Assembly (NCBI RefSeq): GCF_003986975.1
Contig: NZ_PIPO01000004.1
Location: 297,930 to 361,929, forward strand
Direction of reading: 5' to 3'
DNA length: 64,000 nt
Source of the DNA: Aliidiomarina soli
GTDB taxonomy: Bacteria > Pseudomonadota > Gammaproteobacteria > Enterobacterales > Alteromonadaceae
Position numbers and translations under genes: made by a program
Notes under the pieces: model-generated
Databases searched by the model: none
What the model was told of the DNA's origin: nothing
Seen by the model: the letters and a program-made list of their open reading frames with translations, nothing else
Shown here: positions 40,591 through 50,387 of the stretch, piece by piece
Numbering within the stretch: the first letter of the stretch is position 1
Layout of the letters: each line of letters opens with the position of its first letter

Positions 40591-41490
40591 ATGCGTTCAC
40601 TCATAGCAGGTTTACTAAGCGTGCTCTGCGTAACTGTAGCGGTGGCACAGGAAGCTGGTGACGACCATAGAGCGGCGCTTCAGTGCGACGGACACTGGAC
40701 CGCCCAAATACAAGGCAAAGCAGCAGAATTCAGCGCGCTACACGGCGGCAGTGCCTGGATCCCGGTTGAGTTGCAGCTTGATCAAACATTGATTGATTGC
40801 GCTGATCAGCTCCATATCGGGCCCGGCACAGGCACTTCCTGGTACATTCGGCATGGCATGAGTCGATTGCGGGTTGAACCTTATGATCAGCGCCGAAATG
40901 CCCTGATGTTAGGTAGCGAAGGCAATGGCTGGGTGTTGCCGTTGCACGAAGAACGGCCCCAACTGATGTTCTGGTTACGGGTTCTGGATGCAGACTATGC
41001 GACGCCGGGCGTTTATAGGGGGGTATTGGTAAGCCAGTTTATGAACACCCAAACGCCCTGGTTGATGTCGGCACAGAAAAACGATGTCTTCGAGTTCGTT
41101 ATTGAACCCCGGGTATCGGTCCAGATCGACGCCCCTGGGGGCGGAACGGGCTCTTACTATCGCGTTGATTTTGGCTCACTGCGCAGCGGTGCGTTCAAAG
41201 ACTTTAATCTGGTGGTGGACAGTAACTCAGATATCCAGGTGTTTGTTACCAGTGAAAACCAGGGTGTTATGCGCCATATACGCGAACCGAGCCAGACCAT
41301 TCCTTATCGTTTCCGGCTTAATCACCGCTTTGTTGATCTGAAAAACCCGTCGACGACATCGATCCAGCGGCTTCGCCAGCGAGGCACCTGGAGGGTACCG
41401 ATCAGAATAGATGTGCCTTATGTGGGCAAAGAGCAGCTGGCTGGCGAGTATTCGGATTTAATTACCATTGATGTTTTTCCGCAGGACTAA
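40591..41490 (+). CDS. Two-domain tip subunit (adhesin), spore coat U-like
   Basis: The 299-residue protein has a signal peptide (AVA-QEAGDD). An N-terminal domain (about residues 25-150) is followed by a C-terminal spore-coat-U-like domain ending in AGEYSDLITIDVF, the same end motif as the two pilin-like proteins. Two-domain proteins last in archaic loci (CsuE) cap the pilus and bind surfaces. N-terminal cysteines ALQCDG and LIDCAD could form one disulfide. The ATG at 40591 follows GAGTGGGGGG. Adhesive function is inferred. Confidence 0.78.
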   Translation: MRSLIAGLLSVLCVTVAVAQEAGDDHRAALQCDGHWTAQIQGKAAEFSALHGGSAWIPVELQLDQTLIDCADQLHIGPGTGTSWYIRHGMSRLRVEPYDQRRNALMLGSEGNGWVLPLHEERPQLMFWLRVLDADYATPGVYRGVLVSQFMNTQTPWLMSAQKNDVFEFVIEPRVSVQIDAPGGGTGSYYRVDFGSLRSGAFKDFNLVVDSNSDIQVFVTSENQGVMRHIREPSQTIPYRFRLNHRFVDLKNPSTTSIQRLRQRGTWRVPIRIDVPYVGKEQLAGEYSDLITIDVFPQD

Positions 41491-41560
41491 CATTTTGCTA
41501 GCTTTATCGGGTCATAATTTATGATAATGTGGACACTTAACCTTTCAAGGAGTGTGATAC

Positions 41561-41989
41561 ATGCAGGCTCAGGTAAAATGGTGCGGGGACTTAAAGTTTT
41601 TAGGCACATCTGACAGTGGTCACAGCGTCATCATGGATGGGAACCAGGGCGCGCATGCGCCGAGCCCTATGGAAATGGTCTTAATGTCTGTGGCGAGTTG
41701 CTCGTCAGTCGACGTGGTAAGTATTCTGCAGAAAGCGCGACAGCCGATTACCGATTGTGTGGTCGAGGTGAGTGCTGAACGTGCAGATACGGTGCCCGCG
41801 GTATTTACCTCCATTCATTTGCATTTTGTTGTCCGTGGCCATGACACCAGTGGCAACGACGTTAGTGACAGCCATGTCGAACGGGCCGTTAAGCTGTCGG
41901 CCGAGAAATATTGTTCTGTTTCTATTATGCTGGGAGCGTCAGTGGACGTCACCCATAGCTATAGTGTGGAACCGTACTCGCCAGTATGA
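41561..41989 (+). CDS. yhfA: OsmC family protein YhfA
   Basis: The 142-residue cytoplasmic protein matches E. coli YhfA along its length: QVKW, LMDG/MDGNQG, APSPMEMVLMS, SCSSVDVVSILQKAR, then LSAEKYCSVSIML. The two cysteines are those of OsmC-type peroxidases, but activity in YhfA is unproven. AAGGAG precedes the ATG. Its last four bases overlap the following response-regulator-like gene. Confidence 0.92.
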   Translation: MQAQVKWCGDLKFLGTSDSGHSVIMDGNQGAHAPSPMEMVLMSVASCSSVDVVSILQKARQPITDCVVEVSAERADTVPAVFTSIHLHFVVRGHDTSGNDVSDSHVERAVKLSAEKYCSVSIMLGASVDVTHSYSVEPYSPV

Positions 41990-43500
41990 AGATAATCATT
42001 GTCGAAGATAACGTTGAAACTCTTGGCGTGTTGCGTGACTTTGTGCGCGCGCTGAGCCCTAACTATGCGGTAAAAACCTATAGCAGTGGCAACGCCTTGC
42101 TTGAGCAGTCTTCGCGCGTCGACGCCGATCTGTTAATTCTCGGTTATGATCTGGGTCCGTCAGTGACGGGGACAGAATTGCTGCATTATCTGGAATGGAG
42201 TGACCGCATTTCGGCGAAAACTCATGTGGTGTTTATTTCCAACACGCTGGATCATGCAAAACGTCAGGCTCCCCTCCGCTTTACTCAAACTTATTTCTAC
42301 AGCAAGCCGATAAGTGCTGCCCACATTGAAGAGATCATCCAACGGGTGGAAGCCAATCAGCGCGCATTCTCATCCGTTTTTTACTTGCTGGATAAGAAAA
42401 AGTGGGCGCCTGCGTTCAATAGTTTGCAACTGATAAAAGATGGCACCCCACATCAGTTTCAGCAGCAAGCGTGGCTCTTAGAGTGCAAAATCTTATTGCA
42501 GTTGCGCCGCTTTTCAAAAGTATTGCGCCGCTATCAATTGGTTCAAAGTTATGACTGGGCTAGGTTAGTGCGCATGCAAGCATTGGTATCTCTGGGCCAG
42601 GTCAAGGCGTCCCAGCTAGTGTTTAATGGCATGGTTGCGCGTGACCCTTATTACAGCGCCTGCCTGGCATTAATGAATCAGGTACTGATTGGGACAAACG
42701 CCGAGAACAAAGGGGAAATCGTTGATACCCTGAAGGAAAGTGAGCTTTCTTTGTTCGAATGTGAATTCCGCTCGATGCTGGCAGTGCAGCACGGAGAGTG
42801 GGAACGCGCGTTGAGTTTTCTACAAAACAAACAGCGCCGGGCCAAGCTGCGTTCACACCAGCAGTATGTTTTTTCTCTGGCGATCATTAAATCGCTGGTA
42901 CTCAAGCTGGTGCTGGAGCCGGCTGCAAGCTCAGTAGCGGAAGTGGAACCCTACATTCAGGCGGCATTGAGTCAGCTCTACAACCTCAGTATAAGTCGTG
43001 ATATGGAGCTGAATGAAACGCTGTTGCCGGAATTTATCGAGCGCATGCAGCGAGGTGAACTGTCCGACCCGCGGAGCACGCGTATCACCAGCGGCGAAGC
43101 GGGCAATGATCAGTCTCCGTTTTCGTTGATGATGCGTATTTTGAATGGCTGGCTGAACGACGGTAGTCTGGTTCTGGAGCAGCTTGAGCAATGTATTCAT
43201 TTAATCGAGCAGCAGGGAGCAAGCGGCAGAGCCAGCTCGAACTTACTGTTGTTTTCAGCTTTGTTGAATTTCACTGTTAGCGAAGAAAAATCGCAGATTC
43301 GCTTGCACGACGCACTGGGCAAGCGCCTCTTCAAGTCGGGCAAGGTTGATTTAGCGGCCTATGCGTTTAGCCGTGCGTTGCAATTGATGCCGGATAACGC
43401 CCGATTGCTGGGTCAGTTAGACACCTGCATGAGCAAACTGGAAGTTAAGCATTTCCTCTCATTTAGTAAATCCTCTACAGAAACAGAAAAAAAAGATTGA
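41986..43500 (+). CDS. Receiver-TPR protein with degenerate phosphoacceptor site
   Basis: The 504-residue protein has an N-terminal response-regulator receiver domain (1-130) and a long helical repeat region, probably TPR, like VieB of Vibrio cholerae. Acidic residues E7-D8 and the SKP lysine are kept, but the strand LLILGYDLG has Gly53 where the phosphoacceptor Asp is expected; D55 is two residues on. Phosphorylation is therefore doubtful. The ATGA overlap with yhfA suggests translational coupling. No sensor kinase is adjacent. Confidence 0.82.
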   Translation: MKIIIVEDNVETLGVLRDFVRALSPNYAVKTYSSGNALLEQSSRVDADLLILGYDLGPSVTGTELLHYLEWSDRISAKTHVVFISNTLDHAKRQAPLRFTQTYFYSKPISAAHIEEIIQRVEANQRAFSSVFYLLDKKKWAPAFNSLQLIKDGTPHQFQQQAWLLECKILLQLRRFSKVLRRYQLVQSYDWARLVRMQALVSLGQVKASQLVFNGMVARDPYYSACLALMNQVLIGTNAENKGEIVDTLKESELSLFECEFRSMLAVQHGEWERALSFLQNKQRRAKLRSHQQYVFSLAIIKSLVLKLVLEPAASSVAEVEPYIQAALSQLYNLSISRDMELNETLLPEFIERMQRGELSDPRSTRITSGEAGNDQSPFSLMMRILNGWLNDGSLVLEQLEQCIHLIEQQGASGRASSNLLLFSALLNFTVSEEKSQIRLHDALGKRLFKSGKVDLAAYAFSRALQLMPDNARLLGQLDTCMSKLEVKHFLSFSKSSTETEKKD

Positions 43501-43525
43501 CAAAGATTTGTCTCGCCTCTATATC
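43497..43525 (+). promoter_or_regulatory. Candidate sigma 70 promoter for maoP
   Basis: TTGACA (43497-43502, perfect -35) overlaps the upstream stop. It is followed after 17 bp by TATATC (43520-43525). The dyad GACAAA-GA-TTTGTC (43499-43512) overlaps the -35 and could be an operator. Confidence 0.5.
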
Positions 43526-43632
43526 GTCATTATAAATTTCTGGTGGCGGCGCGTTTAACTAAATGCTGCCGTCTTGAGGAGGTTCTCAGGGTTGTCACTG
43601 TGATAGCGCTGAGGTAGCTGGGCGAGGATATT

Positions 43633-44004
43633 ATGGCTGCTTTAACCCGTGAAATGCTGTTAAGAAAACCCTTCAACGACTTTCGTCACTACCCATACGG
43701 GTTTGCGCGCTCTGGAGACTTCTCCATTCGTGAAAGCGACGCGTTGCTGCACTATGGCTGCCTTATCACTGCGATGCTCGCTGGTGAGTTGCCAGCGATG
43801 ACTGATGAGGATAAGAACTTATTGGCAGTCGCTCGTGGCGAGCAGGCGGCGGTAACGCCAGTTGAGAAAGCCTGGGCTAAGTATCAGGCCAGAATTAACC
43901 GGCCAAAAGTAGGCAGTATGTATGGTCGGAGTAAAGTGTATGAAGACTCAGATACTGATTACACTGCAACCACCGAAGATGACGACCTGGTGGTAGAAGA
44001 TTAA
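43633..44004 (+). CDS. maoP: DUF413 family protein, MaoP
   Basis: The 123-residue protein matches MaoP (YifE) of E. coli: F-DFRHYPYGFARSGDFSIRE, then EDKNLLAVARGEQ, and VEKAWAKYQARINRPK, with an acidic tail. In E. coli MaoP acts with a DNA site to organise the Ori macrodomain; that function is assumed here by homology. GAGG precedes the ATG, and a strong terminator overlaps its stop. Confidence 0.92.
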   Translation: MAALTREMLLRKPFNDFRHYPYGFARSGDFSIRESDALLHYGCLITAMLAGELPAMTDEDKNLLAVARGEQAAVTPVEKAWAKYQARINRPKVGSMYGRSKVYEDSDTDYTATTEDDDLVVED

Positions 44005-44036
44005 AAAAGCCGGCACCTTGTGCCGGCTTTTTGTTT
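44003..44036. terminator. Bidirectional intrinsic terminator
   Basis: AAGCCGGCAC and GTGCCGGCTT pair around CTT, with six As on the left and TTTTT on the right. It lies between the convergent maoP and purD genes. Confidence 0.93.
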
Positions 44037-44045
44037 AATCAGCGC

Positions 44046-45338
44046 TTACTTAGGTTGCTCGCGACGAATGGCCCTGTGGGCGATGTCACGACGTAAATAG
44101 ACATCGTCCCAGGTAATCCCATCGGCGATAGCGTACGCACGTGCCTGGGCCTCTGTGACGGTTTCACCTAATGCGGTGCAACACAGCACGCGACCGCCAC
44201 TGGTCACGATGTGGTCGTCGTTGACCGCGGTACCAGCGTGAAAAACTTTCCCTTCGCTATTATTCTGCGCATCGACTAAACCGTGGATAATGTCGCCTTT
44301 GCGGTATTCTTCCGGATAACCACCGGCGGCCATGACTACGCCAACAGCGGCCTTGCTGTTGAACTCAATCGGAGTCTGGCCCAGACGGCCTGCCAGCGCA
44401 TCAAGACAAAGCTCAACCAAATCAGATTCAAGTCGCATCATAATAGGCTGTGTCTCGGGGTCACCGAAACGGCAATTATACTCAAGTACCTTAGCGCTGC
44501 CGTCTGGTGCAATCATTAACCCGGCATAAAGAAAACCGACGTAAGTATTGCCCTCGGCACGCATCCCTTCGACGGTCGGATGCATAATGTGCTGCATCAC
44601 CCACTGATCAATTTCGTCGGTCAGGACTGGTGCTGGTGAATAGGCGCCCATGCCGCCGGTGTTCGGGCCTTGGTCCCCATCATCACGGGCTTTGTGGTCC
44701 TGGCTGGAAGCAAAAGGCAAGATGGTATCGCCGTCTACCATGGCAATAAAACTGGCTTCTTCACCCACCAAAAATTCTTCAATGACCACCTGTGAGCCAG
44801 CGTCGCCGAACTTATTGTCAGCCAGCATGTCATCAATCGCTGCATCAGCCTGTTCAAGCGACTCTGCGATTATGACCCCTTTTCCGGCCGCCAGACCATC
44901 CGCCTTGATCACGATAGGCAGCGACTGCTCACGAACATAGCGCTTGGCGTCTTCGATCTCAGTGAACGAGCCGTACGCGGCTGTCGGAATATGGTGACGG
45001 GCAAGGAAGTCTTTACAGAATTTCTTGGAACCTTCAAGTTGGGCAGCGCCCTTACTCGGTCCAAAAATAGCCAGTCCCTGAGACTGAAAGGTATCCACGA
45101 TACCGTTGACCAGCGGCGCTTCTGGGCCGACGATGGTCAGATCAATACTGCTACGCTGGGCAAATGCAAGCAGGCCATCGATGTCTTCAGCAGCGATGGC
45201 CAGGTTTTCAACCATTGGCTCGAGAGCTGTACCTGCATTACCGGGCGCAACATACACCTGACTAACACGTGAAGATTGGGCCACTTTCCAGGCTAGCGCA
45301 TGTTCGCGGCCACCGCCGCCAATGATCAATACTTTCAT
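44046..45338 (-). CDS. purD: Phosphoribosylamine--glycine ligase
   Basis: The 430-residue ATP-grasp enzyme makes GAR, step two of purine synthesis. It has the N-terminal GGGGREHALAW, the ATP-binding IKADGLAAGKGV, GPNTGGMGAYSPAP and the C-terminal VLEYNCRFGDPETQ. It lies nine bases after an exported methyltransferase gene and behind purH on the same strand, a modified purH-purD operon. Confidence 0.97.
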   Translation of the reverse strand: MKVLIIGGGGREHALAWKVAQSSRVSQVYVAPGNAGTALEPMVENLAIAAEDIDGLLAFAQRSSIDLTIVGPEAPLVNGIVDTFQSQGLAIFGPSKGAAQLEGSKKFCKDFLARHHIPTAAYGSFTEIEDAKRYVREQSLPIVIKADGLAAGKGVIIAESLEQADAAIDDMLADNKFGDAGSQVVIEEFLVGEEASFIAMVDGDTILPFASSQDHKARDDGDQGPNTGGMGAYSPAPVLTDEIDQWVMQHIMHPTVEGMRAEGNTYVGFLYAGLMIAPDGSAKVLEYNCRFGDPETQPIMMRLESDLVELCLDALAGRLGQTPIEFNSKAAVGVVMAAGGYPEEYRKGDIIHGLVDAQNNSEGKVFHAGTAVNDDHIVTSGGRVLCCTALGETVTEAQARAYAIADGITWDDVYLRRDIAHRAIRREQPK

Positions 45339-45347
45339 TTATCTATC

Positions 45348-46295
45348 TCATTCTTCTGGTTTTCGGAATTTAAGAGTAAAACGGTCGCTTTCTCCGATTT
45401 GACTGAACTCGCCGCCCTCATCCCCGGTACGCAGGCTGGGTGGTAACGTCCAAACACCCTCCTCGTAATCGGCTGTATCACGAGCGTTGGCATTCACTTC
45501 GCTGCTGTCTTCCAGTTCAAATCCAGCCTGCTCGGCCATTTCAATGGCCCAGCTCTGCTTAATGTAGCCGCTGGAGCGAGCTTGTTCGCTGTCTCTGTCT
45601 TCAGGTAAGCGGTGGTCAACAACACCGAGCACACCACCCGGACGAAGGGCGCGATAAAAGGCATCGAATGCCTCGCTGACACTCTCGTCACCGCCATTCA
45701 TATACCAGTTATGTAAATTGCGGAACGTCAGCACCATATCAGCGCTGCCTTCCGGCGCTATATCATGGGCGCTACCTGGACTAAATTCAGTAACCTGCAC
45801 CTTGCTATAGACGTTGCTGGACTGCATCCGTTCGAGGAAGTTATTTCGCGCATTGTTAAAATAATCAGAGTCCGTGTCTGCCGGGAAGTGCGCGGCGTAA
45901 AACGTCCCGTTCGCGGCAAGGTAAGGCGCTAGTATTTCGGTGTACCAACCAGCTCCCGGCCAAATTTCGACCACCGTCATATCAGGCTCAATAGCAAAAA
46001 ACTCCAGCGTTTCACGTGGGTTTCTATATTCATCCCGCTGACGATTCGCCGCGCTGCGGTGGGGAGCGGCAATGGCTTGCTGCAGGGTCATAGACTCCAC
46101 ATCAGACCATGCATTGTCTTGATTCTGCTGTAATTCGCCGTTCTCGCCCGCGACATCGCGGACCAGATCAAGATCCTCGGGTTCGTTCTCCTCGACCACT
46201 TCAGGGTCGACCGGTGGCTGGCCCTGTTGCCAGGCGTAAACCGGGCCTGTATAGATACAGGCCAGAACAGATGCTGTGAGTAATGTAATTTTCAT
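45348..46295 (-). CDS. Exported SAM-dependent methyltransferase-like protein
   Basis: The 315-residue protein has a signal peptide (about residues 1-21, VYA-WQQG; C13 might form a lipobox but the hydrophobic core before it is short). The class I methyltransferase motif I is E110-IWPGAGWY; later GGVLGVVDHRL fits motif III. It resembles COG4798 predicted methyltransferases. SAM is not known in the periplasm, so either it has another ligand there or the leader is not cleaved. Its place between purH and purD is probably incidental or conserved synteny; I cannot tell. Confidence 0.8.
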   Translation of the reverse strand: MKITLLTASVLACIYTGPVYAWQQGQPPVDPEVVEENEPEDLDLVRDVAGENGELQQNQDNAWSDVESMTLQQAIAAPHRSAANRQRDEYRNPRETLEFFAIEPDMTVVEIWPGAGWYTEILAPYLAANGTFYAAHFPADTDSDYFNNARNNFLERMQSSNVYSKVQVTEFSPGSAHDIAPEGSADMVLTFRNLHNWYMNGGDESVSEAFDAFYRALRPGGVLGVVDHRLPEDRDSEQARSSGYIKQSWAIEMAEQAGFELEDSSEVNANARDTADYEEGVWTLPPSLRTGDEGGEFSQIGESDRFTLKFRKPEE

Positions 46296-46364
46296 AATCC
46301 GATCCTCAACATGGCTTAAAGATAAACATCCTTAAGCGTAGCAGCTATTTGCCAAACTGTTGAT

Positions 46365-47945
46365 TTAGTGACGGAAGTGACGAACTCCGGTGAACACCAT
46401 CGCAATTCCGTGTTCGTCCGCTGCGGCGATAATCTCATCGTCTCGGATCGAGCCGCCAGGCTGAATAATGGCGCTGATACCTGCTTCTGCTGCTGCATCA
46501 ATGCCATCACGGAACGGGAAGAAGGCGTCAGAGGCCATTACCGATCCTTTTACTTCAAGGTTTTCGTCAGCAGCCTTAATACCCGCAATTTTTGCACTGT
46601 AGACACGGCTCATCTGGCCGGCGCCGACACCTATGGTCATGCCATCTTTGGCATACACAATCGCATTCGACTTCACAAATTTAGCGACCTTCCAACAGAA
46701 CAACAGGTCTTCAATCTGCTCAGCGCTGGGTTGTTGTTTAGTCACCACCCGCAGGTCGCTGGCAGCGATAACGGCATTATCGCTGTCCTGCACTAACAAA
46801 CCACCTGAAACACGCTTGTAGTCGAGCTGTTGAGTACCGTTTTGCCAATTGCCGGTGACCAGCAAGCGAACATTCTTTTTCGCACCAATAATAGTTTGTG
46901 CTTTGCGGCTCGCTGCGGGTGCAACAATCACCTCGACGAACTGACGGGTAATGATCGCGTTGGCAGTGGCCTCGTCGAGTTCACGGTTAAAGGCAATAAT
47001 ACCGCCAAAGGCGGAGGTCGGGTCGGTTTTGAAGGCACGTTCATAGGCATCAAACGCTGAGTCAGCTACGGCGACCCCACAGGGGTTGGCATGTTTAACG
47101 ATAACACAGGCGGGTTGCTCGAATGATTTTACGCACTCCAGAGCCGCGTCGGTGTCGGCAATGTTATTAAACGACAGAGCCTTGCCCTGCAATTGATTTG
47201 AGGTCGCCACGGATGGATTGGTGTTGCCGGACTCAACGTAAAATGCAGCCTGTTGATGACTATTTTCGCCGTAGCGCAGATCCTGCTTTTTACGCATCTG
47301 GATGTTCAGTGTATCGGCAAACCGGGCGGGCTCCTGGTGACTGTTTTCACCCGTGCGCTGGCCAAGGTAATTCGCAATCATGCCATCGTACTCGGCCGTA
47401 TGTTCAAACGCCGCTACGGCAAGCTCAAAACGGGTTTGCTGAGTCAGACTGCTGTCCTGTTCGCGCATCTCCGTCAGCACCCGGTCATAGTCTGCTGCAT
47501 TCACAATAATGGCGACATCGTTATGGTTCTTAGCGGCGGCACGAACCATGGTAGGTCCGCCAATATCGATATTTTCAATCGCATCAGCCAGCGAACACCC
47601 TGGCTTAGCAACGGTTTCTTTAAACGGATACAGGTTGACGACCACCATATCAATAGGCTCGATAGCATGTTCCCGCATCACGGTTTCGTCCTGACCGCGG
47701 CGTCCCAGAATGCCGCCGTGAACTTTTGGATGCAGGGTTTTGACCCGGCCATCCATAATTTCAGGGTGCCCGGTGTGGTCTGATACCTCGGTTACAGTTA
47801 AACCAGCGTCGCGCAGAAGTTTCGCGGTACCGCCAGTGGAAAGCAATTCAATATTGAGTTGGCTGAGCGCTGTTGCAAACTCAACAATACCGGTTTTATC
47901 AGAAACGCTTAACAATGCGCGGCGGACAGGACGATGCTGGTTCAT
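46365..47945 (-). CDS. purH: AICAR transformylase / IMP cyclohydrolase
   Basis: The 526-residue bifunctional enzyme performs the last two steps of IMP synthesis. The N-terminal cyclohydrolase (about 1-200) has [15 protein letters not shown] and STGGTAKLL; the C-terminal transformylase has the [13 protein letters not shown] motif (catalytic Lys-His) and ends in [16 protein letters not shown] at 47996-48001 on the minus strand is a good -10 but no matching -35 is clear. Confidence 0.97.
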   Translation of the reverse strand: MNQHRPVRRALLSVSDKTGIVEFATALSQLNIELLSTGGTAKLLRDAGLTVTEVSDHTGHPEIMDGRVKTLHPKVHGGILGRRGQDETVMREHAIEPIDMVVVNLYPFKETVAKPGCSLADAIENIDIGGPTMVRAAAKNHNDVAIIVNAADYDRVLTEMREQDSSLTQQTRFELAVAAFEHTAEYDGMIANYLGQRTGENSHQEPARFADTLNIQMRKKQDLRYGENSHQQAAFYVESGNTNPSVATSNQLQGKALSFNNIADTDAALECVKSFEQPACVIVKHANPCGVAVADSAFDAYERAFKTDPTSAFGGIIAFNRELDEATANAIITRQFVEVIVAPAASRKAQTIIGAKKNVRLLVTGNWQNGTQQLDYKRVSGGLLVQDSDNAVIAASDLRVVTKQQPSAEQIEDLLFCWKVAKFVKSNAIVYAKDGMTIGVGAGQMSRVYSAKIAGIKAADENLEVKGSVMASDAFFPFRDGIDAAAEAGISAIIQPGGSIRDDEIIAAADEHGIAMVFTGVRHFRH

Positions 47946-48008
47946 AACCTATGATTCCATTAAATATCAGAAGAGGGGTCTACAGATGGTTGCCAATTAT
48001 AAAGCAAT

Positions 48009-48038
48009 AAAAAGCCCCGCACGAGGGCGGGGCTTAAA
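48009..48038 (-). terminator. Intrinsic terminator of dusB-fis
   Basis: Read on the minus strand, AAGCCCCGC and GCGGGGCTT pair around CCTCGT, followed by TTTATTG. It ends the fis transcript just ahead of the purH promoter region. Confidence 0.88.
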
Positions 48039-48044
48039 AGACAC

Positions 48045-48341
48045 TTAATTCATGCCGTATTTTTTCAATTTCTTGCGCAGAGTACCGCGGTTAATGCCCA
48101 GCATGGTGGCAGCACGGGTCTGGTTACCGCGGGTGTAAGTCATTACTTCTTCCAGCAGAGGCGCTTCGACCTCTGACAGGACTAACTCATAGAGCTCCTG
48201 TGGGTCCTGGCCTTCCAGTTGAGTTAAAAAGTTATTCAGCGCCTGCTTTACGCTGTTGCGTAACGGTTTAGGGTTCGCGTTCTGGCTTGCCGTCATCAGG
48301 GGCGTGTTTACTGCATCACGATTTACGTTCTGATCAAACAT
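48045..48341 (-). CDS. fis: Nucleoid-associated protein Fis
   Basis: The 98-residue protein has the Fis layout: N-terminal activation arm, dimerisation helices and the C-terminal helix-turn-helix [26 protein letters not shown]. Fis bends DNA and activates rRNA and other growth genes. It overlaps the dusB end by eight bases, the conserved dusB-fis operon. Confidence 0.97.
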   Translation of the reverse strand: MFDQNVNRDAVNTPLMTASQNANPKPLRNSVKQALNNFLTQLEGQDPQELYELVLSEVEAPLLEEVMTYTRGNQTRAATMLGINRGTLRKKLKKYGMN

Positions 48342-49323
48342 AGTAGCGCTCTTTTCTCTCTTGTAAGTTTACAAAGTAGTGTTCCAAAGCGTCGGTCTGC
48401 CCGGCTGCACTTTCCAGGGAATTAAAATAACTTCTGAATTCCAATGGATCGTCGATCGCCTGCAAGTACCAACCGATGTGTTTCCGGGCTATACGCAAAC
48501 CCTTTAGGTCACCGTAAAAACTATGCAGCTGGGCCAAATGCTCGCGCATAATACTGGTTACTTCCTCCAGAGCGGGTGGAGCATGTTGCTCACCCGTTCG
48601 CAGGTAATGTTCGATTTCACGAAAGATCCAGGGACGTCCCTGGGCTCCACGACCGACCATAATGGCATCGGCATGGGTGTAATCGAGCACATACTTTGCT
48701 TGCTCTGGGCTGGTGATATCGCCATTAGCGACCACCGGAATCGAAATAGCTGCCTTGATCTCAGCAATGGTGTCGTATTCAGCCCGACCTTTGTACATGT
48801 CTTCTCGTGTTCGCCCATGTACCGCCAGTGACTGAATCCCCGCCTGTTCTGCTATGCGGGCTATATACACACCATTGCGCTGATCTCGTGCCCAGCCTGT
48901 TCGAATCTTCAAAGTAACCGGTACATCCACTGCAGCGACCACTGCATGTAAAATTTCGGTCACCAGCGCAGGGTCCTGTAATAATGCAGACCCAGCTAGC
49001 TTTTTATTTACCTTTTTCGCTGGACAGCCCATGTTGATGTCAATGATCTGGGCCCCATGCCTGACATTATGTTGTGCTGCCAACGCCATTAACTCCGGAT
49101 CACAGCCGGCTATTTGAACAGCCCGGATACCGACATCCTGGTGGTGTAGCATTCGTTCACGTGACTTTTCGGTTTCCCATACCCGAGGGTTGCTCGAAAG
49201 CATTTCGGATACAGCAAGCCCAGCCCCAAGGCGAACACACAGGTTGCGAAAAGGGACATCGGTCACGCCCGCCATCGGCGCCAAAATAACATTGTTGTCT
49301 AAAGCGTAAGGTCCAATCCGCAT
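48334..49323 (-). CDS. dusB: tRNA-dihydrouridine synthase B
   Basis: The 329-residue FMN enzyme reduces uridine in the tRNA D-loop. [19 protein letters not shown] contains the catalytic Cys; [13 protein letters not shown] and [12 protein letters not shown] are FMN/tRNA-binding motifs. It is the first gene of the dusB-fis unit. The 177-bp upstream gap (49324-49500) should carry the promoter, with no clear -35/-10 pair by eye. Confidence 0.97.
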   Translation of the reverse strand: MRIGPYALDNNVILAPMAGVTDVPFRNLCVRLGAGLAVSEMLSSNPRVWETEKSRERMLHHQDVGIRAVQIAGCDPELMALAAQHNVRHGAQIIDINMGCPAKKVNKKLAGSALLQDPALVTEILHAVVAAVDVPVTLKIRTGWARDQRNGVYIARIAEQAGIQSLAVHGRTREDMYKGRAEYDTIAEIKAAISIPVVANGDITSPEQAKYVLDYTHADAIMVGRGAQGRPWIFREIEHYLRTGEQHAPPALEEVTSIMREHLAQLHSFYGDLKGLRIARKHIGWYLQAIDDPLEFRSYFNSLESAAGQTDALEHYFVNLQERKERYYV

Positions 49324-49500
49324 CGTTCAAAAACTGTGCAGCGAAAGGGGAGAGAATTTTAGGGAATTTAAGGCGGAAAGGAAAGGCGACAAAGTGAACA
49401 AAAATGGCTTTTTTTTCACTTTTCGCCCTTGACTTTAATGTTGGTCAAAGCCTTGTTGCGCCTGCGCTGGAGCAAAAGGGATGTTAACTTTGTGTAAGTT

Positions 49501-50385
49501 TTAGCCGCTGACTCTTTGACCGTTTAGCATGATCCAGTCGTCGCGTTGCTCTACCTCAGCGAACTGGACTGCCGGACGGTAGGCGTTCATTACGTCATCA
49601 GCCTGGCGGCTTAATACGCCGGACATACAGAGCAAGCCGGCCTTGCCGACATAGCCGAGAATCACTGGTGCCAGTTCCTGCAGTGGGCCAGCAAGTACGT
49701 TAGCGACGACAATATCAGCCGCTAAACTGGGTTGCTCACTGGGTAAATAGACCTCGAAGCGTTCCGCCACATCATTGCGTTGCGCGTTCTCTTTGGTTGC
49801 AATAAGGGCCTGGCGGTCAATATCGATCCCCACACAACGAGCAGCACCAAGCTTAAGAGCGGCGATACCAAGAATGCCAGAGCCGCAGCCGAAATCGACT
49901 ACGGTTTTACCCTGTAAATCTTGCCGTGCGAGCCATTCCAGACAAAGCGCTGTGGTGGGATGCGTGCCAGTGCCAAAGGCCATGCCGGGGTCGAGCAAAA
50001 TATTGGCCGCATCGGGGTCAGGCGCCTGATGCCAGGACGGCACGACCCAGAGATTGCTGGCAAACTGGATGGGCTTGAAGTTGTCCATCCATTCCCGTTC
50101 CCAGTCTTTATCTTCGAGCTGATCAGTCTTGTACTGAAAGCCTTTACCAAGGTATTTAACCTGCTCCAGGCGTTTAACCATTGCGCTGGTATTGAGTTCA
50201 GCATCAAACAGGCCAGTGACCAGAGTATGGTCCCACAGCTGAACTTCACCGGGACCAGGCTCAAAAATAGGCGCATCTTTACCATCACGATAGGTAACGG
50301 CTTGTGCGCCATTCGCCATCAGCACATCGCCCAGTTGGCGGGCGTGTGCTTCATCACTACTTACAGTGAGTTGAATCCAGGGCAT
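49501..50385 (-). CDS. prmA: Ribosomal protein L11 methyltransferase
   Basis: The 294-residue SAM methyltransferase modifies L11. It has an N-terminal L11-binding domain and a C-terminal domain with VVDFGCGSGILGIAALKLGA (SAM motif I) and NVLAGPL. It lies two bases after accC on the same strand, so it is cotranscribed with the acetyl-CoA carboxylase genes, as in E. coli. Confidence 0.96.
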   Translation of the reverse strand: MPWIQLTVSSDEAHARQLGDVLMANGAQAVTYRDGKDAPIFEPGPGEVQLWDHTLVTGLFDAELNTSAMVKRLEQVKYLGKGFQYKTDQLEDKDWEREWMDNFKPIQFASNLWVVPSWHQAPDPDAANILLDPGMAFGTGTHPTTALCLEWLARQDLQGKTVVDFGCGSGILGIAALKLGAARCVGIDIDRQALIATKENAQRNDVAERFEVYLPSEQPSLAADIVVANVLAGPLQELAPVILGYVGKAGLLCMSGVLSRQADDVMNAYRPAVQFAEVEQRDDWIMLNGQRVSG

Positions 50386-50387
50386 GT

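Noticed and set aside
35231..41490. Genomic island inserted at tRNA-Gly
   Set aside because: No integrase and no repeated tRNA 3' end was found after the pilus genes, and the tRNA has its own promoter and terminator.
44650..44940. Ser-rich open frame opposite purD
   Set aside because: It is an antisense reading of conserved purD sequence, with a composition typical of shadow frames.
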